Assembly: GCA_965207705.1 (NCBI GenBank)
Contig: OZ242292.1
Coordinates: 930,001 to 994,000 of the forward strand
Length of the DNA: 64,000 bases
From: JAAOII01 sp965207705
GTDB taxonomy: Bacteria; Pseudomonadota; Gammaproteobacteria; CBDBNL01; JAAOII01
Direction of reading: 5' to 3'
Made by a program: the position numbers and the translations under genes. A model generated the notes under the pieces. The model was not told where the DNA came from. It made no database searches and saw nothing but the letters and a program-made list of their open reading frames with translations. Positions 48,501 through 56,220 of this stretch are shown one piece after another. Numbering within the stretch: the stretch's first letter is position 1; each line of letters opens with the position of its first letter.

Positions 48501-49882
48501 ATGATAAATTATTGCTTGCCTATCATGATGTGTCGGATGGTGGATTATGGACAACATTAAGTGAAATGGCTTTTGCTTCCAATTGTGGACTATCCATTGA
48601 TTTAACTGGGATGATGAAACAACAGCAGAATGAGTATACCGCCCTATTTGGTGAAGAGGCAGGTGCTGTTATCCAAGTGGCGCCCGAGAATGAGGGTAAG
48701 GTATTAGAGCGCGGACGGCAACATAACCTAACTCTGCATAAGCTTGGTATTCCCACTAATGAAAATAAGATAAAAATTATCTATGCTAAGCGGACTCTGA
48801 TAGATAAAAAGATGAGTGAGATGCGTTCGTTATGGAACAAGGTTTCAGATAATATGCGTGAACTCAGGGATGATAATCCGCAGTGCGTTAAACAGGAAGC
48901 GCTCCTAATAAAAGATTTTAACTATAAAGGAATTCAAGAGAGCATTAATTTTGATGTGGCGCAGAAATATAACAGCATAAAACCGCTAAGCAAAAGCCGC
49001 CCCAAGGTTGCAATTTTGCGCACCCAGGGCGTGAATAGCAATATAGAAACCGCCCTTGCCTTTCATAATGCGGGTTTTGAGGCGGTGGATGTGCATATAA
49101 ATGACCTAAATAAGGGTGAAGTTAATCAAATGAAGGGTTATAAAGGGGTGGTTTTCTGTGGTGGCTTTACTTATGGCGATGCTCTGGGTGCGGGGGCTGG
49201 TTGGGCAGCAAGTGTCCTACATAATCCCAAGCTAAAAGTCAGTGACAGTGGTAGTCGCTTCCAAAGAATTATCAGGAAGATGAATATTCTATATGATCCT
49301 AAATTAGAAGAAGAGTTTCAGCAATTCTTTCAACGCAAGGATACCTTTACGCTGGGGATATGCAATGGTTGTCAGGTACTGGCACGCCTACAAGAGATTA
49401 TTGATGGGGCGGGTTGGAATTGCCGTTTCCAGCGTAACGAATCACGTAGGTTTGAAGCACGCACGGTTATGGTGAAGATATGTAAATCACCAAGTATATT
49501 TTTTACTGGTATGGAAGGTAGCGTTATACCAGTTGCTTCAGCGCATGGCGAAGGCAAGGCAACTTTTGCCAGTAGTGACGCTGGGGAGCAGGTACTTAGC
49601 AATGAGCAGGCAGCAATTGTTTATACAGATGGGGTTTATACAGATGGGCAGGGAAATGATAATCCTGCTTATCCACTCAATCCTAATGGTTCTGCGCATG
49701 GGATTGCCGGTATGACATCCAAAGATGGCAGGGTTACGCTGTTAATGCCGCACCCAGAAAGGACGTTAAGAAGAGTGAATCAGTGCTGGCATGATAAATC
49801 TGCCAGAGCCATGCAAAGGAAAGCGGAGGTGGCAACTCCCTGGCAGGCAATGTTTTACAACGCCAGGTTGTGGGTAGATTGA
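45545..49882 (+). CDS. purL: Phosphoribosylformylglycinamidine synthase (long PurL)
   Basis: 1445 residues against about 1295 in E. coli; single-chain form. The N-terminal PurS-like part, two ATP-grasp-like synthase halves (FKAETHNHPTFVSPFPGAATGVGGEIRDE; FIHDLGAGGLGNAVAE; AVRMALAEVITNLAA) and a C-terminal glutaminase with nucleophile Cys1273 (GICNGCQVLA), AHGEGK and PHPER are all intact. It converts FGAR to FGAM using glutamine and ATP in purine synthesis. An insert at residues about 890-935 contains 2.7 copies of a 15-residue unit LLHTDTYKN..., coded by a 45-bp DNA repeat. A second charged insert (EDNKDNKEDSQNTD) precedes LPLDTLF. No clear Shine-Dalgarno. Confidence 0.96.
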   Translation: MSRKGLATKPNKQSRTEIIFDEEGVSSEELSLKIALPASKSGKGDKVKSIYTATRYEFFFLHPDHPFNEQEKEQLKGLLFNANIVAKIPVNNDNDPYHNWETTRISKNNIFYVAPRRGTRSPWSSNTQAILEDIFPSLKDWVGGRLIERGYKYVIAGSVGENIDELKALACDKMIQEILSSKKLEEYFTDSRTNKDLRHVNMDDTDKVRIANREWGLAISEDELEYLRKVYRKLKRHATDAELMLFAQLNSEHCRHKIFNAYINMNDMAAKSLYSNGHKPSEYPEMLSAISKIDGGDTNSTMFDLIKKTSRKSPDGLVSAYTDNAAIFATAKVSAFNRYKGDSASEYQHRKQNRHLIFKAETHNHPTFVSPFPGAATGVGGEIRDEIACGIGGRTKAGFAGFSVSDLLLDSNNYNWEQDFGCPFGKATAQQIMLEAPLGSSHYANEFGRPTLAGYFRTLSCERNGVKYGYHKPIMLAGGWGEISDDQAIKPEEIDEGAHLVLMGEPALRIGVGGGSVSSLKSRVSKKSVKLDFASVQRDNAEMEKKCAEAIEACSRQGDKNPIVFIHDLGAGGLGNAVAELLKDGKCGGDVVLSKIPIYDYSMSPAEVWSNESQERFLLAVDPARLDDFDKICQRENAPYKVIGTTNKGGQLRLKRLRQEDNKDNKEDSQNTDAINLPLDTLFPKTPKKITATYIPVETKDFEPPNISEISEINEYAEKVLQLPAVASKGFLITIGDRFVGGLTAQEQMAGPWQVPINDYAATLADFSGFSGEAAAIGERTPLAILNPKAAVRMALAEVITNLAASGIEKLQDIKLCANWMAASNEDGQMANLYEGVRTLTEEMCQELGLAIPVGKDSLFMSASWDKQNVISPLSLIMSGLAPLTDVRLGVDPLLHTDTYKNIGGDNSLLHTDTYKNTSADNSLLHTDTYKNMLPALWLVSTRHGSNRLGGSALAQVMQQWEGETADIESPKDIANFFSFVSGAVHDKLLLAYHDVSDGGLWTTLSEMAFASNCGLSIDLTGMMKQQQNEYTALFGEEAGAVIQVAPENEGKVLERGRQHNLTLHKLGIPTNENKIKIIYAKRTLIDKKMSEMRSLWNKVSDNMRELRDDNPQCVKQEALLIKDFNYKGIQESINFDVAQKYNSIKPLSKSRPKVAILRTQGVNSNIETALAFHNAGFEAVDVHINDLNKGEVNQMKGYKGVVFCGGFTYGDALGAGAGWAASVLHNPKLKVSDSGSRFQRIIRKMNILYDPKLEEEFQQFFQRKDTFTLGICNGCQVLARLQEIIDGAGWNCRFQRNESRRFEARTVMVKICKSPSIFFTGMEGSVIPVASAHGEGKATFASSDAGEQVLSNEQAAIVYTDGVYTDGQGNDNPAYPLNPNGSAHGIAGMTSKDGRVTLLMPHPERTLRRVNQCWHDKSARAMQRKAEVATPWQAMFYNARLWVD
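48223..48342 (+). repeat. 45-bp tandem repeat inside purL
   Basis: Units start CTATTACATACCGACACTTA; two complete copies and one of 30 bp. Differences between units are a few single bases, so the expansion is fairly recent. In frame. Confidence 0.85.
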
Positions 49883-49899
49883 TAAATAGTAATAAATAG

Positions 49900-49973
49900 T
49901 GGGCCCGGTAGGACTCGAACCTACGACCAATGGATTATGAGTCCACTGCTCTAACCGACTGAGCTACAGGCCC
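49900..49973 (-). tRNA. tRNA with anticodon CAU, probably tRNA-Ile2
   Basis: Minus strand: acceptor GGGCCTG/CGGGCCC (T6-G67 wobble), D-arm GCTCAGTCGGTTAGAGC, anticodon stem GTGGA/TCCAT with loop CTCATAA, T-arm GTAGG-TTCGAGT-CCTAC, discriminator A, CCA not encoded. C4-G69 and C5-G68 and the variable loop TTGGTC resemble E. coli ileX, which also lies by rpoD; such tRNAs need TilS to become lysidine-modified isoleucine tRNAs. An elongator tRNA-Met is the alternative. Confidence 0.9.
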
Positions 49974-50024
49974 GCGTAAATTGATTATTCTATTTTATGG
50001 GATTTAGGTAAGTTTTGCAATAAC

Positions 50025-52520
50025 TTATTCCCTAAATTCTTTTATTGTTTCAACATTAGCCAAATTATTCAGGCGGCGCAGGGCACGGGATTCTATCTGT
50101 CTAATTCTTTCGCGGGTTACCGAAAGCTGGCGGCTAATCTCATCCAATGTATAGTCGCTATTGGTTTCCAAGCCAAATCTCATGCTCAACACCTTTGCCT
50201 CTTTCTCGGGCAACGAGCTAATTGCCTTATGCATTTCTGCCTTTAGGTTTGTCTTTAGAGTTGTCTCATAAGGAGATAGAGTTTTGGTATCTTCAATAAA
50301 GTCCTTCAAACTTGCATCCTCCTCATCTCCCACTGGGGTCTCGGTAGAAATTGTCTCTTTAGCAATTTTCAGCATGCGGTGAATTTTATCCTCTGGCAGT
50401 TCCATCTCCACTGCAAGTTCTTGCGGAGTTGCCTCTCTTTGATATTTCTGCATGGCGGTTCTTTGCAGACGGCTGAGTTTGTTCATTGTTTCTATCATGT
50501 GGACTGGCACGCGTATTGTGCGCGCTTGGTCGGCGATAGAGCGGGTAACTGCCTGCCTGATCCACCAAGTAGCATAAGTGGAGAATTTGAACCCTCTTTT
50601 ATATTCAAATTTATCCACTGCCTTCATCAAACCAATATTGCCTTCTTGGATTAAGTCCAGCAATTGTTGTCCGCGATTAGTATACCTTTTAGCAATTGAG
50701 ATAACCAACCTTAAATTTGCCTCTACCATTTTCTTTTTATCCTTATCTGCTTGGCGATTCGCAGTAAGAATATTCTTAGTCAGTTTCTTAATCATATCTA
50801 ACGGCATATTACACACCATGACCACCATAAGCAAATCACTGGCTGCATCTTCAAGTTCTTTGAGATGCTTTTCAATTATCTTTGCTTTAGGTCCCGTGCG
50901 TTTTGCCAGAGAGATAAAGTATCTTGGAGTAGTTATTATCTTCTCGTGAATAAGTTCTTTATCATATCCCGCCTTGCCAACTGCTATATTATCTATAACC
51001 TCTTCCGCCTTATAAATAGAACGCAATAGGTTTTCTGCATTTAAAATCAGCTCTTCATAGTAATGGGGCTGCAGTTTCATCAAAGAGAGAGTGCGGCTAA
51101 GGTTCTCTTGTTTTTTCTTAGCTGTCTTGCTCAGCGCATTGCCATTTTCATAAGATAGCTTGGCTGCCTTTAGTTGTCTTTCCAAGCGAATCATTATATC
51201 GTTCATATCGCTGCGCAGTTTCTTCATGCGCTGGCTGATATTGCTGCGTCTTTTCTGCACCGAAACGCTCTTGGGCATGTTCTTCTTTACTTCGGCTATT
51301 TGAGCCGTCATGTCTACTTCATCTTCACGATAAAGCGCCATGCACACTTCATTAAATTTGCCTTTGGCTTTATGGGCTACATTATGACTGTCAACTACTT
51401 TCTGAACTTCGTAGTGGAAATAAGCCAACTGCCCCATCACACTACGCATGTTGTGTTCTATCCTTTTGGCTAAGGTTAATTCTTCCTCGCGATCCAGCAG
51501 AGCATGAGAGCCCATCTGGCGCATATACATTTTTATTGGAGCGCTTATTGCTCCTCTGCCTGGTCCAGTTAATTCCTCTGGGCTTAGGTGATCCATATCA
51601 TCTATACTTCCTGCCAAGAAATTTCCGCTGGAAGGAGCATCCCCTAAACTATCTGCATCTACTTTTACGTCCGAGCTTGAATCGTCATCGTCATACAAGT
51701 TGCTAACGTTATAATCCAAAGCATTTTCACTTTCATCCTTAACGTCAACATCATTAGAGCGCAAACCTTCGACTATATGGGAGGTGAGTTCGGTTACATT
51801 GATATCTTCATGGTCTTCCATTATATCTGCAATGCATTGGTCTATATCTTCGTTGCCAATCTTGCCTGCCTCTTTTCCTTTGGCTATTAGCTCCTCCAAT
51901 CTGGCGCTAATTTTATAGTCATCAAACCCCTTGCCTTTAGTTGTTGATGAATCTTGCGGTGTCTTTTTACTGACGGCTACCTTCTGGCTTGATGCAACAT
52001 CTGTAGCTTTTGTTTTCCTTTTACTTGCTGGTTTAGCTGATGCGCTTTTAGCTGTTTTCTTTCCCGTTTTCTTTAAAGCGTCTGCTGTGTTTATTACTCT
52101 CGTTTCTTCCGCTTTGTTTGCGGTTGTTGAAGTTGTAGATAACATTTTGGTCCCCCTCTTATGTTTAATATCTTTATGTTTAACATCTAATTTAATATTA
52201 GATTTCTTGCTTGATGTCAGCTTTGACCCTGACTTTAATTTAGTTGTAGGTTTAGTTGTAGGTTTAGTTGCAGATTTAGCGGCTGCCTTCGTCTTCTTAT
52301 TAGCTGTAGTTGAAGATTTACTGGGCTTTAATGTACTCGCCTTGGATGCACTTTTGGATGCGCTCGTCTTGGATGCACTTGTGGATGCGCTCGCCTTAGA
52401 TGCACTTGTGGATGCGCTTGTCTTGGGGGCGACTGCTTTAGATGCAGCTGGTTTTGATTTTTTAACCGCAGCTGATTTAGCTCGCTTGACCGCTTCCTTG
52501 CTTGTCTGTTTATCAATCAT
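50025..52520 (-). CDS. rpoD: RNA polymerase sigma-70 factor RpoD
   Basis: 831 residues in the longest form against 613 in E. coli. Region 1.1-like part (ARLEELIAKGKEAGKIGNED), region 1.2 (DPIKMY-type box as APIKMYMRQMGSHALLDREEE), region 2 (ANLRLVISIAKRYTNRGQQL, FKFSTYATWWIRQAVTRSIA), region 3 and region 4 (LDEISRQLSVTRERIRQIES) are all present. The N-terminal 190 or so residues are a Lys/Ala/Ser/Thr tail with KASASTSASK repeats. An in-frame ATG at 52145 has a strong Shine-Dalgarno (GAGGGGGA) and gives a 706-residue protein; the longer ORF starts at 52520, about 30 nt from a TATAAT at 52563-52558. Both products are possible. Housekeeping sigma factor. Confidence 0.95.
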   Translation of the reverse strand: MIDKQTSKEAVKRAKSAAVKKSKPAASKAVAPKTSASTSASKASASTSASKTSASKSASKASTLKPSKSSTTANKKTKAAAKSATKPTTKPTTKLKSGSKLTSSKKSNIKLDVKHKDIKHKRGTKMLSTTSTTANKAEETRVINTADALKKTGKKTAKSASAKPASKRKTKATDVASSQKVAVSKKTPQDSSTTKGKGFDDYKISARLEELIAKGKEAGKIGNEDIDQCIADIMEDHEDINVTELTSHIVEGLRSNDVDVKDESENALDYNVSNLYDDDDSSSDVKVDADSLGDAPSSGNFLAGSIDDMDHLSPEELTGPGRGAISAPIKMYMRQMGSHALLDREEELTLAKRIEHNMRSVMGQLAYFHYEVQKVVDSHNVAHKAKGKFNEVCMALYREDEVDMTAQIAEVKKNMPKSVSVQKRRSNISQRMKKLRSDMNDIMIRLERQLKAAKLSYENGNALSKTAKKKQENLSRTLSLMKLQPHYYEELILNAENLLRSIYKAEEVIDNIAVGKAGYDKELIHEKIITTPRYFISLAKRTGPKAKIIEKHLKELEDAASDLLMVVMVCNMPLDMIKKLTKNILTANRQADKDKKKMVEANLRLVISIAKRYTNRGQQLLDLIQEGNIGLMKAVDKFEYKRGFKFSTYATWWIRQAVTRSIADQARTIRVPVHMIETMNKLSRLQRTAMQKYQREATPQELAVEMELPEDKIHRMLKIAKETISTETPVGDEEDASLKDFIEDTKTLSPYETTLKTNLKAEMHKAISSLPEKEAKVLSMRFGLETNSDYTLDEISRQLSVTRERIRQIESRALRRLNNLANVETIKEFRE
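52340..52435 (-). repeat. Repeats in the rpoD N-terminal tail
   Basis: Imperfect 24-30 bp units around GATGCGCTCGTCTTGGATGC on the plus strand, coding for KASASTSA-type residues on the minus strand. In frame. Confidence 0.7.
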
Positions 52521-52640
52521 GTATGTATTTAATGTAAAGGGTGCCGATTGGGGTATAATTATACCACATTACACAGTTATTTATAGTTCTTTATGCTTCA
52601 ATTACAAGTGATTAGAGCAATAATAATCCAAAATCTAAGC

Positions 52641-52707
52641 AAACAATGTCTAACTATGCTTAACATTGCCTCACATTGTTTAACATTCATAAAGTTTTCC
52701 CTATAAT
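52641..52707 (+). promoter_or_regulatory. guaB promoter with inverted repeat
   Basis: AAACAATGT (52641-52649) and ACATTGTTT (52673-52681) form a perfect 9-bp inverted repeat 23 bp apart, with a third AACATTG between them. TTTAAC (52679-52684), 17 bp, TATAAT (52702-52707) make the promoter; the right arm touches the -35. TATAAT ends 6 nt before the ATG, so the mRNA may be leaderless. Confidence 0.45.
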
Positions 52708-52713
52708 ACATAT

Positions 52714-54186
52714 ATGGTAAAGATTGAAGGCGATGCCTACACATTTGACGACCTCCTCCTCGTGCCAAATTATTCAGCGGTTCTTCCTAACGAGGTAGAA
52801 ACCCAAACACGACTAACTAAAAACATATCACTGAGCATACCTTTTCTCTCCGCAGCTATGGACACTGTAACAGAATCGGCTATGGCAGTAGCTATGGCGA
52901 GAATGGGAGGCATAGGGGTAATACACAGAAATACCAGCATTGAAAAGCAAACGCAGGAAGTGATAACAGTAAAGAAACACGAAAGCGTTATAGTGCGAAC
53001 TCCCATAACAATTCACAGTGATGCCTCCATAGAGGAGCTGCGCAATATCACTGAACGTCACGGAATATCTGGGGTGCCAGTGCTGGACAAGGATTCCCAT
53101 AAATTGGCTGGCATAGTAACTTCACGCGATTTTCGTCTTGAAAAGGACCCAGCAAAAAAGGTGGCAGACCTAATGACTCCTTTTAGCAAGCTGATAACCG
53201 CCTCGGAGAATGTGTCTCCCACTAAAGCGCGCCAGCTTATGTATGACAATCGGATTGAAAAACTTCTATTGGTTAAGAACGACAACACTCTATGCGGCAT
53301 GATGACTCTGAAAGATGTAGAGTATGATAAAAGATATCCGCTTTCTAACAAAGATGAGCATGGGCGGTTGCGAGTTGCAGCATCAATTGGGACAGATGCT
53401 CAGAACATTGAAAGAGCAGAGTCATTAATCGCCGCTGGCACTGATGTCATAGTGCTGGATACAGCTCATGGCCACTCGCAAAAAGTTCTCAATGCTGTGA
53501 AAGAATGCCGCCAACGATTTTTGAATATCCCTATAATCGCCGGCAATATAGCAACAGGCGCCGCCGCATTAGCTTTGGCAAAAGCCGGCGCAGACGCGGT
53601 TAAAGTGGGGATAGGACCAGGAACAATATGTACTACGCGAATGATTAGTGGAGTAGGCGTTCCTCAGCTAACCGCCATAGCAGATGCTACTAAGGCACTA
53701 AAATCTAAATATCCGCACGTAACCGTAATAGCCGATGGAGGAATTCGTTATTCTGGCGATATAACCAAAGCGCTTGCGGCAGGAGCTGACTCAGTTATGA
53801 TAGGCAGCTTGCTAGCTGGGACAGATGAAGCTCCAGGCGAGGTGGTTCTGCGTCAAGGGAGATCCTATAAAACATATCGCGGCATGGGCTCCTTAGGGGC
53901 ATTCAGAGATGGCTCCAAAGACCGCTATTTCCAAGAAGATTATGAACCAGACAAATTAGTGCCTGAAGGGGTTGAAGGCATAGTTCCAAGTCGCGGAGCA
54001 GTGAACATAGTGGTGAGCCAGCTGACTGGCGGTTTGTGTTCGGGCATGGGATACTTGGGTGCTAAAAATATTGAAGCATTGCAAAAAGATGCCAAGTTTG
54101 TGCGCGTCACCGCTGCAGGAATGCAGGAAAGTCATGTTCATGATGTGCGTATAACTGGCGAAGCGCCAAACTATCAACGCGAATAA
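52714..54186 (+). CDS. guaB: IMP dehydrogenase
   Basis: 490 residues. N-terminal FDDLLLVPNYSAVLP, two CBS domains (about 95-210, e.g. SIEELRNITERHGISGVPVLD), catalytic loop GIGPGTICTTRMISGVGVPQ with the nucleophilic Cys (the usual Ser before I is Thr), ADGGIRYSGDITKALAAGAD, and the flap YRGMGSLGAF. It oxidises IMP to XMP, the committed step to GMP. Unlike the common order, guaA does not follow. ATG at 52714; no Shine-Dalgarno and TATAAT just upstream. Confidence 0.95.
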   Translation: MVKIEGDAYTFDDLLLVPNYSAVLPNEVETQTRLTKNISLSIPFLSAAMDTVTESAMAVAMARMGGIGVIHRNTSIEKQTQEVITVKKHESVIVRTPITIHSDASIEELRNITERHGISGVPVLDKDSHKLAGIVTSRDFRLEKDPAKKVADLMTPFSKLITASENVSPTKARQLMYDNRIEKLLLVKNDNTLCGMMTLKDVEYDKRYPLSNKDEHGRLRVAASIGTDAQNIERAESLIAAGTDVIVLDTAHGHSQKVLNAVKECRQRFLNIPIIAGNIATGAAALALAKAGADAVKVGIGPGTICTTRMISGVGVPQLTAIADATKALKSKYPHVTVIADGGIRYSGDITKALAAGADSVMIGSLLAGTDEAPGEVVLRQGRSYKTYRGMGSLGAFRDGSKDRYFQEDYEPDKLVPEGVEGIVPSRGAVNIVVSQLTGGLCSGMGYLGAKNIEALQKDAKFVRVTAAGMQESHVHDVRITGEAPNYQRE

Positions 54187-54247
54187 TCCCCTGGAATAAT
54201 CTACTGTTTGAGCGACAAACTTATTTAGTTGCTTGGACGCTATTTAA

Positions 54248-54730
54248 ATGTCTAAACAAATCAGCATAAATATTGCGCTCCAGGATTTATCTGTGTTATC
54301 AGATGGCAAATTAATCTATCATTGCCAAGCATCAACCGCAGCCAATGGCGCTGGCAATAAGATGAATTCTTTTTGCACTCCGCTTGGCAAGCATGTTATT
54401 CGCGCTAAAATAGGCGCCAATCTGCCTGCTGGAGCGGTGCTGGTAGGGCGTAGATGGACTGGCGAGATATGTGATGCAGAACTTTACAATAAATCCCCAG
54501 AACGTGATTGGATTCTAACGCGGATTTTATGGCTAAGCGGGTGCCAGGCGGGCTATAACCGTTTTGGCGAGGTTGATACTATGAAAAGGTATATTTACAT
54601 ACACGGTTCGCCAGCGCAAGTGGAATTAGCCGTCCCCAATTCACGTGGCTGCATAAGGGTTTCTAATGAGGATGTAATAGCATTGTTTGATATGTTAGAT
54701 CCAGGAATAAGCGTGAATATTATTAAATAG
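54248..54730 (+). CDS. L,D-transpeptidase (YkuD) family protein
   Basis: 160 residues. The catalytic motif appears as YIYIHGSP...NSRGCIRVSNEDVIALFD, the HG(x)n S.GCIR signature of YkuD enzymes. The fold begins at the N-terminus and there is no signal peptide, so export is unclear. Such enzymes cross-link peptidoglycan or act on related peptides. 61 bp after guaB. Confidence 0.8.
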   Translation: MSKQISINIALQDLSVLSDGKLIYHCQASTAANGAGNKMNSFCTPLGKHVIRAKIGANLPAGAVLVGRRWTGEICDAELYNKSPERDWILTRILWLSGCQAGYNRFGEVDTMKRYIYIHGSPAQVELAVPNSRGCIRVSNEDVIALFDMLDPGISVNIIK

Positions 54731-54817
54731 TCATGCCGTTCATTTACAATCATTCATTTACAATATAGGTAAGTTAAAAATTTATACTATGAAAATATAT
54801 AACATAATCATAAAACC

Positions 54818-55600
54818 ATGAAAGCCCTACTATCTTTACTGCTGCAACCCACCACCTTAGCTTTTGTTGGAGTTTTGTTGGGACTGCTCGTTCTAATTTT
54901 TAGACGCAGAGCTGCTATATGGTTAATTGTTGTGTCCTTGATGCAATTATGGTTTTTTGCCTTGCCGCCAGTAGCTGGATTCTTGGCATATAACTTAGAA
55001 AAAAATGTCCCTCATTATAATCAGTTACAAACATCTAACACAACGCAGGACTTTGATTATGTGATAGTGATGGGTGGAGCTAATTCTGGTAATAATGAAA
55101 TTTCTCGCACAGATACGCTTAACTATGCCTCATTTCGGCGTGTATTAGAAGGAGTAGCCGTAATGAAGCAACAAAAAAATGCTTATCTCATAGTAAGCGG
55201 CGCCTTCAAACATGGTGATATAAGTCATGCCGAGGTTCAAAAAGCAGCGGCTATTGAACAAGGGATTGAAGAATGGCGAATTATCATTAACCCGAGGGCT
55301 TTTGATACACAAAGCGAACTGCGCGGCATCTCGCAAATAGTAGATGCTGGCAGTAATATTCTCATAGTAAGTACGGCAACTCATATTCCTCGCGTCAAGA
55401 TGTGGGCAGAGCATTATGGGATGATTCCCCTATATAGTGGGGTTGGATATGTAGGTTGGGTAGGAAAAGCTAATATTCTACACGATCTTATTCCGCGGGT
55501 AGGTAATTTAAAAGACAGCAATACGGCTCTGCATGAATATTATGGCATGCTGTATGCCTATATCCTAATCTTAAAACAACAGTTCTATCCTGCCAAATAA
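54818..55600 (+). CDS. YdcF/ElyC-type DUF218 membrane protein
   Basis: 260 residues. Two N-terminal hydrophobic helices (FVGVLLGLLVLIF and IWLIVVSLMQLWFFALPPVAG) followed by a DUF218 domain: DYVIVMGGANSG, YLIVSGAFKHGD, INPRAFDTQSELRGI, LIVSTATHIPRVKMWAEHYG. Related ElyC affects envelope peptidoglycan assembly under stress in E. coli; the enzymatic activity of the family is not firmly known. 7 bp before the tsaC-like gene. Confidence 0.8.
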   Translation: MKALLSLLLQPTTLAFVGVLLGLLVLIFRRRAAIWLIVVSLMQLWFFALPPVAGFLAYNLEKNVPHYNQLQTSNTTQDFDYVIVMGGANSGNNEISRTDTLNYASFRRVLEGVAVMKQQKNAYLIVSGAFKHGDISHAEVQKAAAIEQGIEEWRIIINPRAFDTQSELRGISQIVDAGSNILIVSTATHIPRVKMWAEHYGMIPLYSGVGYVGWVGKANILHDLIPRVGNLKDSNTALHEYYGMLYAYILILKQQFYPAK

Positions 55601-55607
55601 AACTCAA

Positions 55608-56207
55608 TTGGATGAGGCAGTAGCTGTCCTAAAAAATGGAGGGATTATTGCATATCCTACTGAAGCGGTTTGGGGTTTGGGCTGTGATTTTGAGAGTTTA
55701 GCTGCAGTTAGCAAATTACAGAAAATAAAAGAGCGTCCGCGCAACAGGGGATTTATCAAGGGATTTATATTAGTAGCTGGCAATTGGCGAGAGTTTGCCA
55801 CATATTTACCGCATATCAACCAAGAGGATATTATCAAGATAAGCGCGGCAACAAATCATCCCTGCACTTGGTTGGTTGAAGATAAAGCGGGCAATATTCC
55901 CGCCGTAGTCAAGGGGGGAAATAATGTCCAGGGGGGAAGTAATGTCCAGGGGGGAAGTAATAAAGTTGCTATTCGCATATCACATCATCCAGTAGTATCT
56001 TTGCTCGCTAAGGAATTTGGCAAACCATTAGTATCTACCTCTGCCAACATATCTGGCCATCCCCCCGCTTTAGATAGTGATTCAGTTAAAGAATATTTTG
56101 GCGAGCAGGTGGATTATATTGTCCCCGGCACTATAGGCAATGCTGCTGCTGTATCAGATATTCGCGACCTTAGCAGCGGTGAGTTCCTCAGAAAAGAATC
56201 CAAATAA
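55608..56207 (+). CDS. tsaC: Threonylcarbamoyl-AMP synthase (TsaC/YrdC)
   Basis: 199 residues. GGIIAYPTEAVWGLGCDF, LQKIKERPRNRGFI, TWLVEDKAGNIP and KPLVSTSANISGHPP are the YrdC/TsaC signatures. It makes threonylcarbamoyl-AMP for t6A37 of ANN-decoding tRNAs. A Gly/Asn/Gln insert (GGNNVQGGSNVQGGSN), coded by an 18-bp repeat at about 55915-55965, lies before VAIRISHHP. The start is TTG at 55608, since no ATG fits. Confidence 0.9.
   Translation: MDEAVAVLKNGGIIAYPTEAVWGLGCDFESLAAVSKLQKIKERPRNRGFIKGFILVAGNWREFATYLPHINQEDIIKISAATNHPCTWLVEDKAGNIPAVVKGGNNVQGGSNVQGGSNKVAIRISHHPVVSLLAKEFGKPLVSTSANISGHPPALDSDSVKEYFGEQVDYIVPGTIGNAAAVSDIRDLSSGEFLRKESK
55913..55966 (+). repeat. 18-bp tandem repeat inside tsaC
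   Basis: Three units of the type GGGGGGAAGTAATGTCCA; in frame. Confidence 0.8.
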
Positions 56208-56220
56208 TACTGCGCTGCTG

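Noticed and set aside
51931..52611. Plus-strand ORF of 226 codons opposite rpoD
   Set aside because: It is the antisense of the low-complexity rpoD tail (Leu/Ala/Val/Asp repeats), with no independent support.
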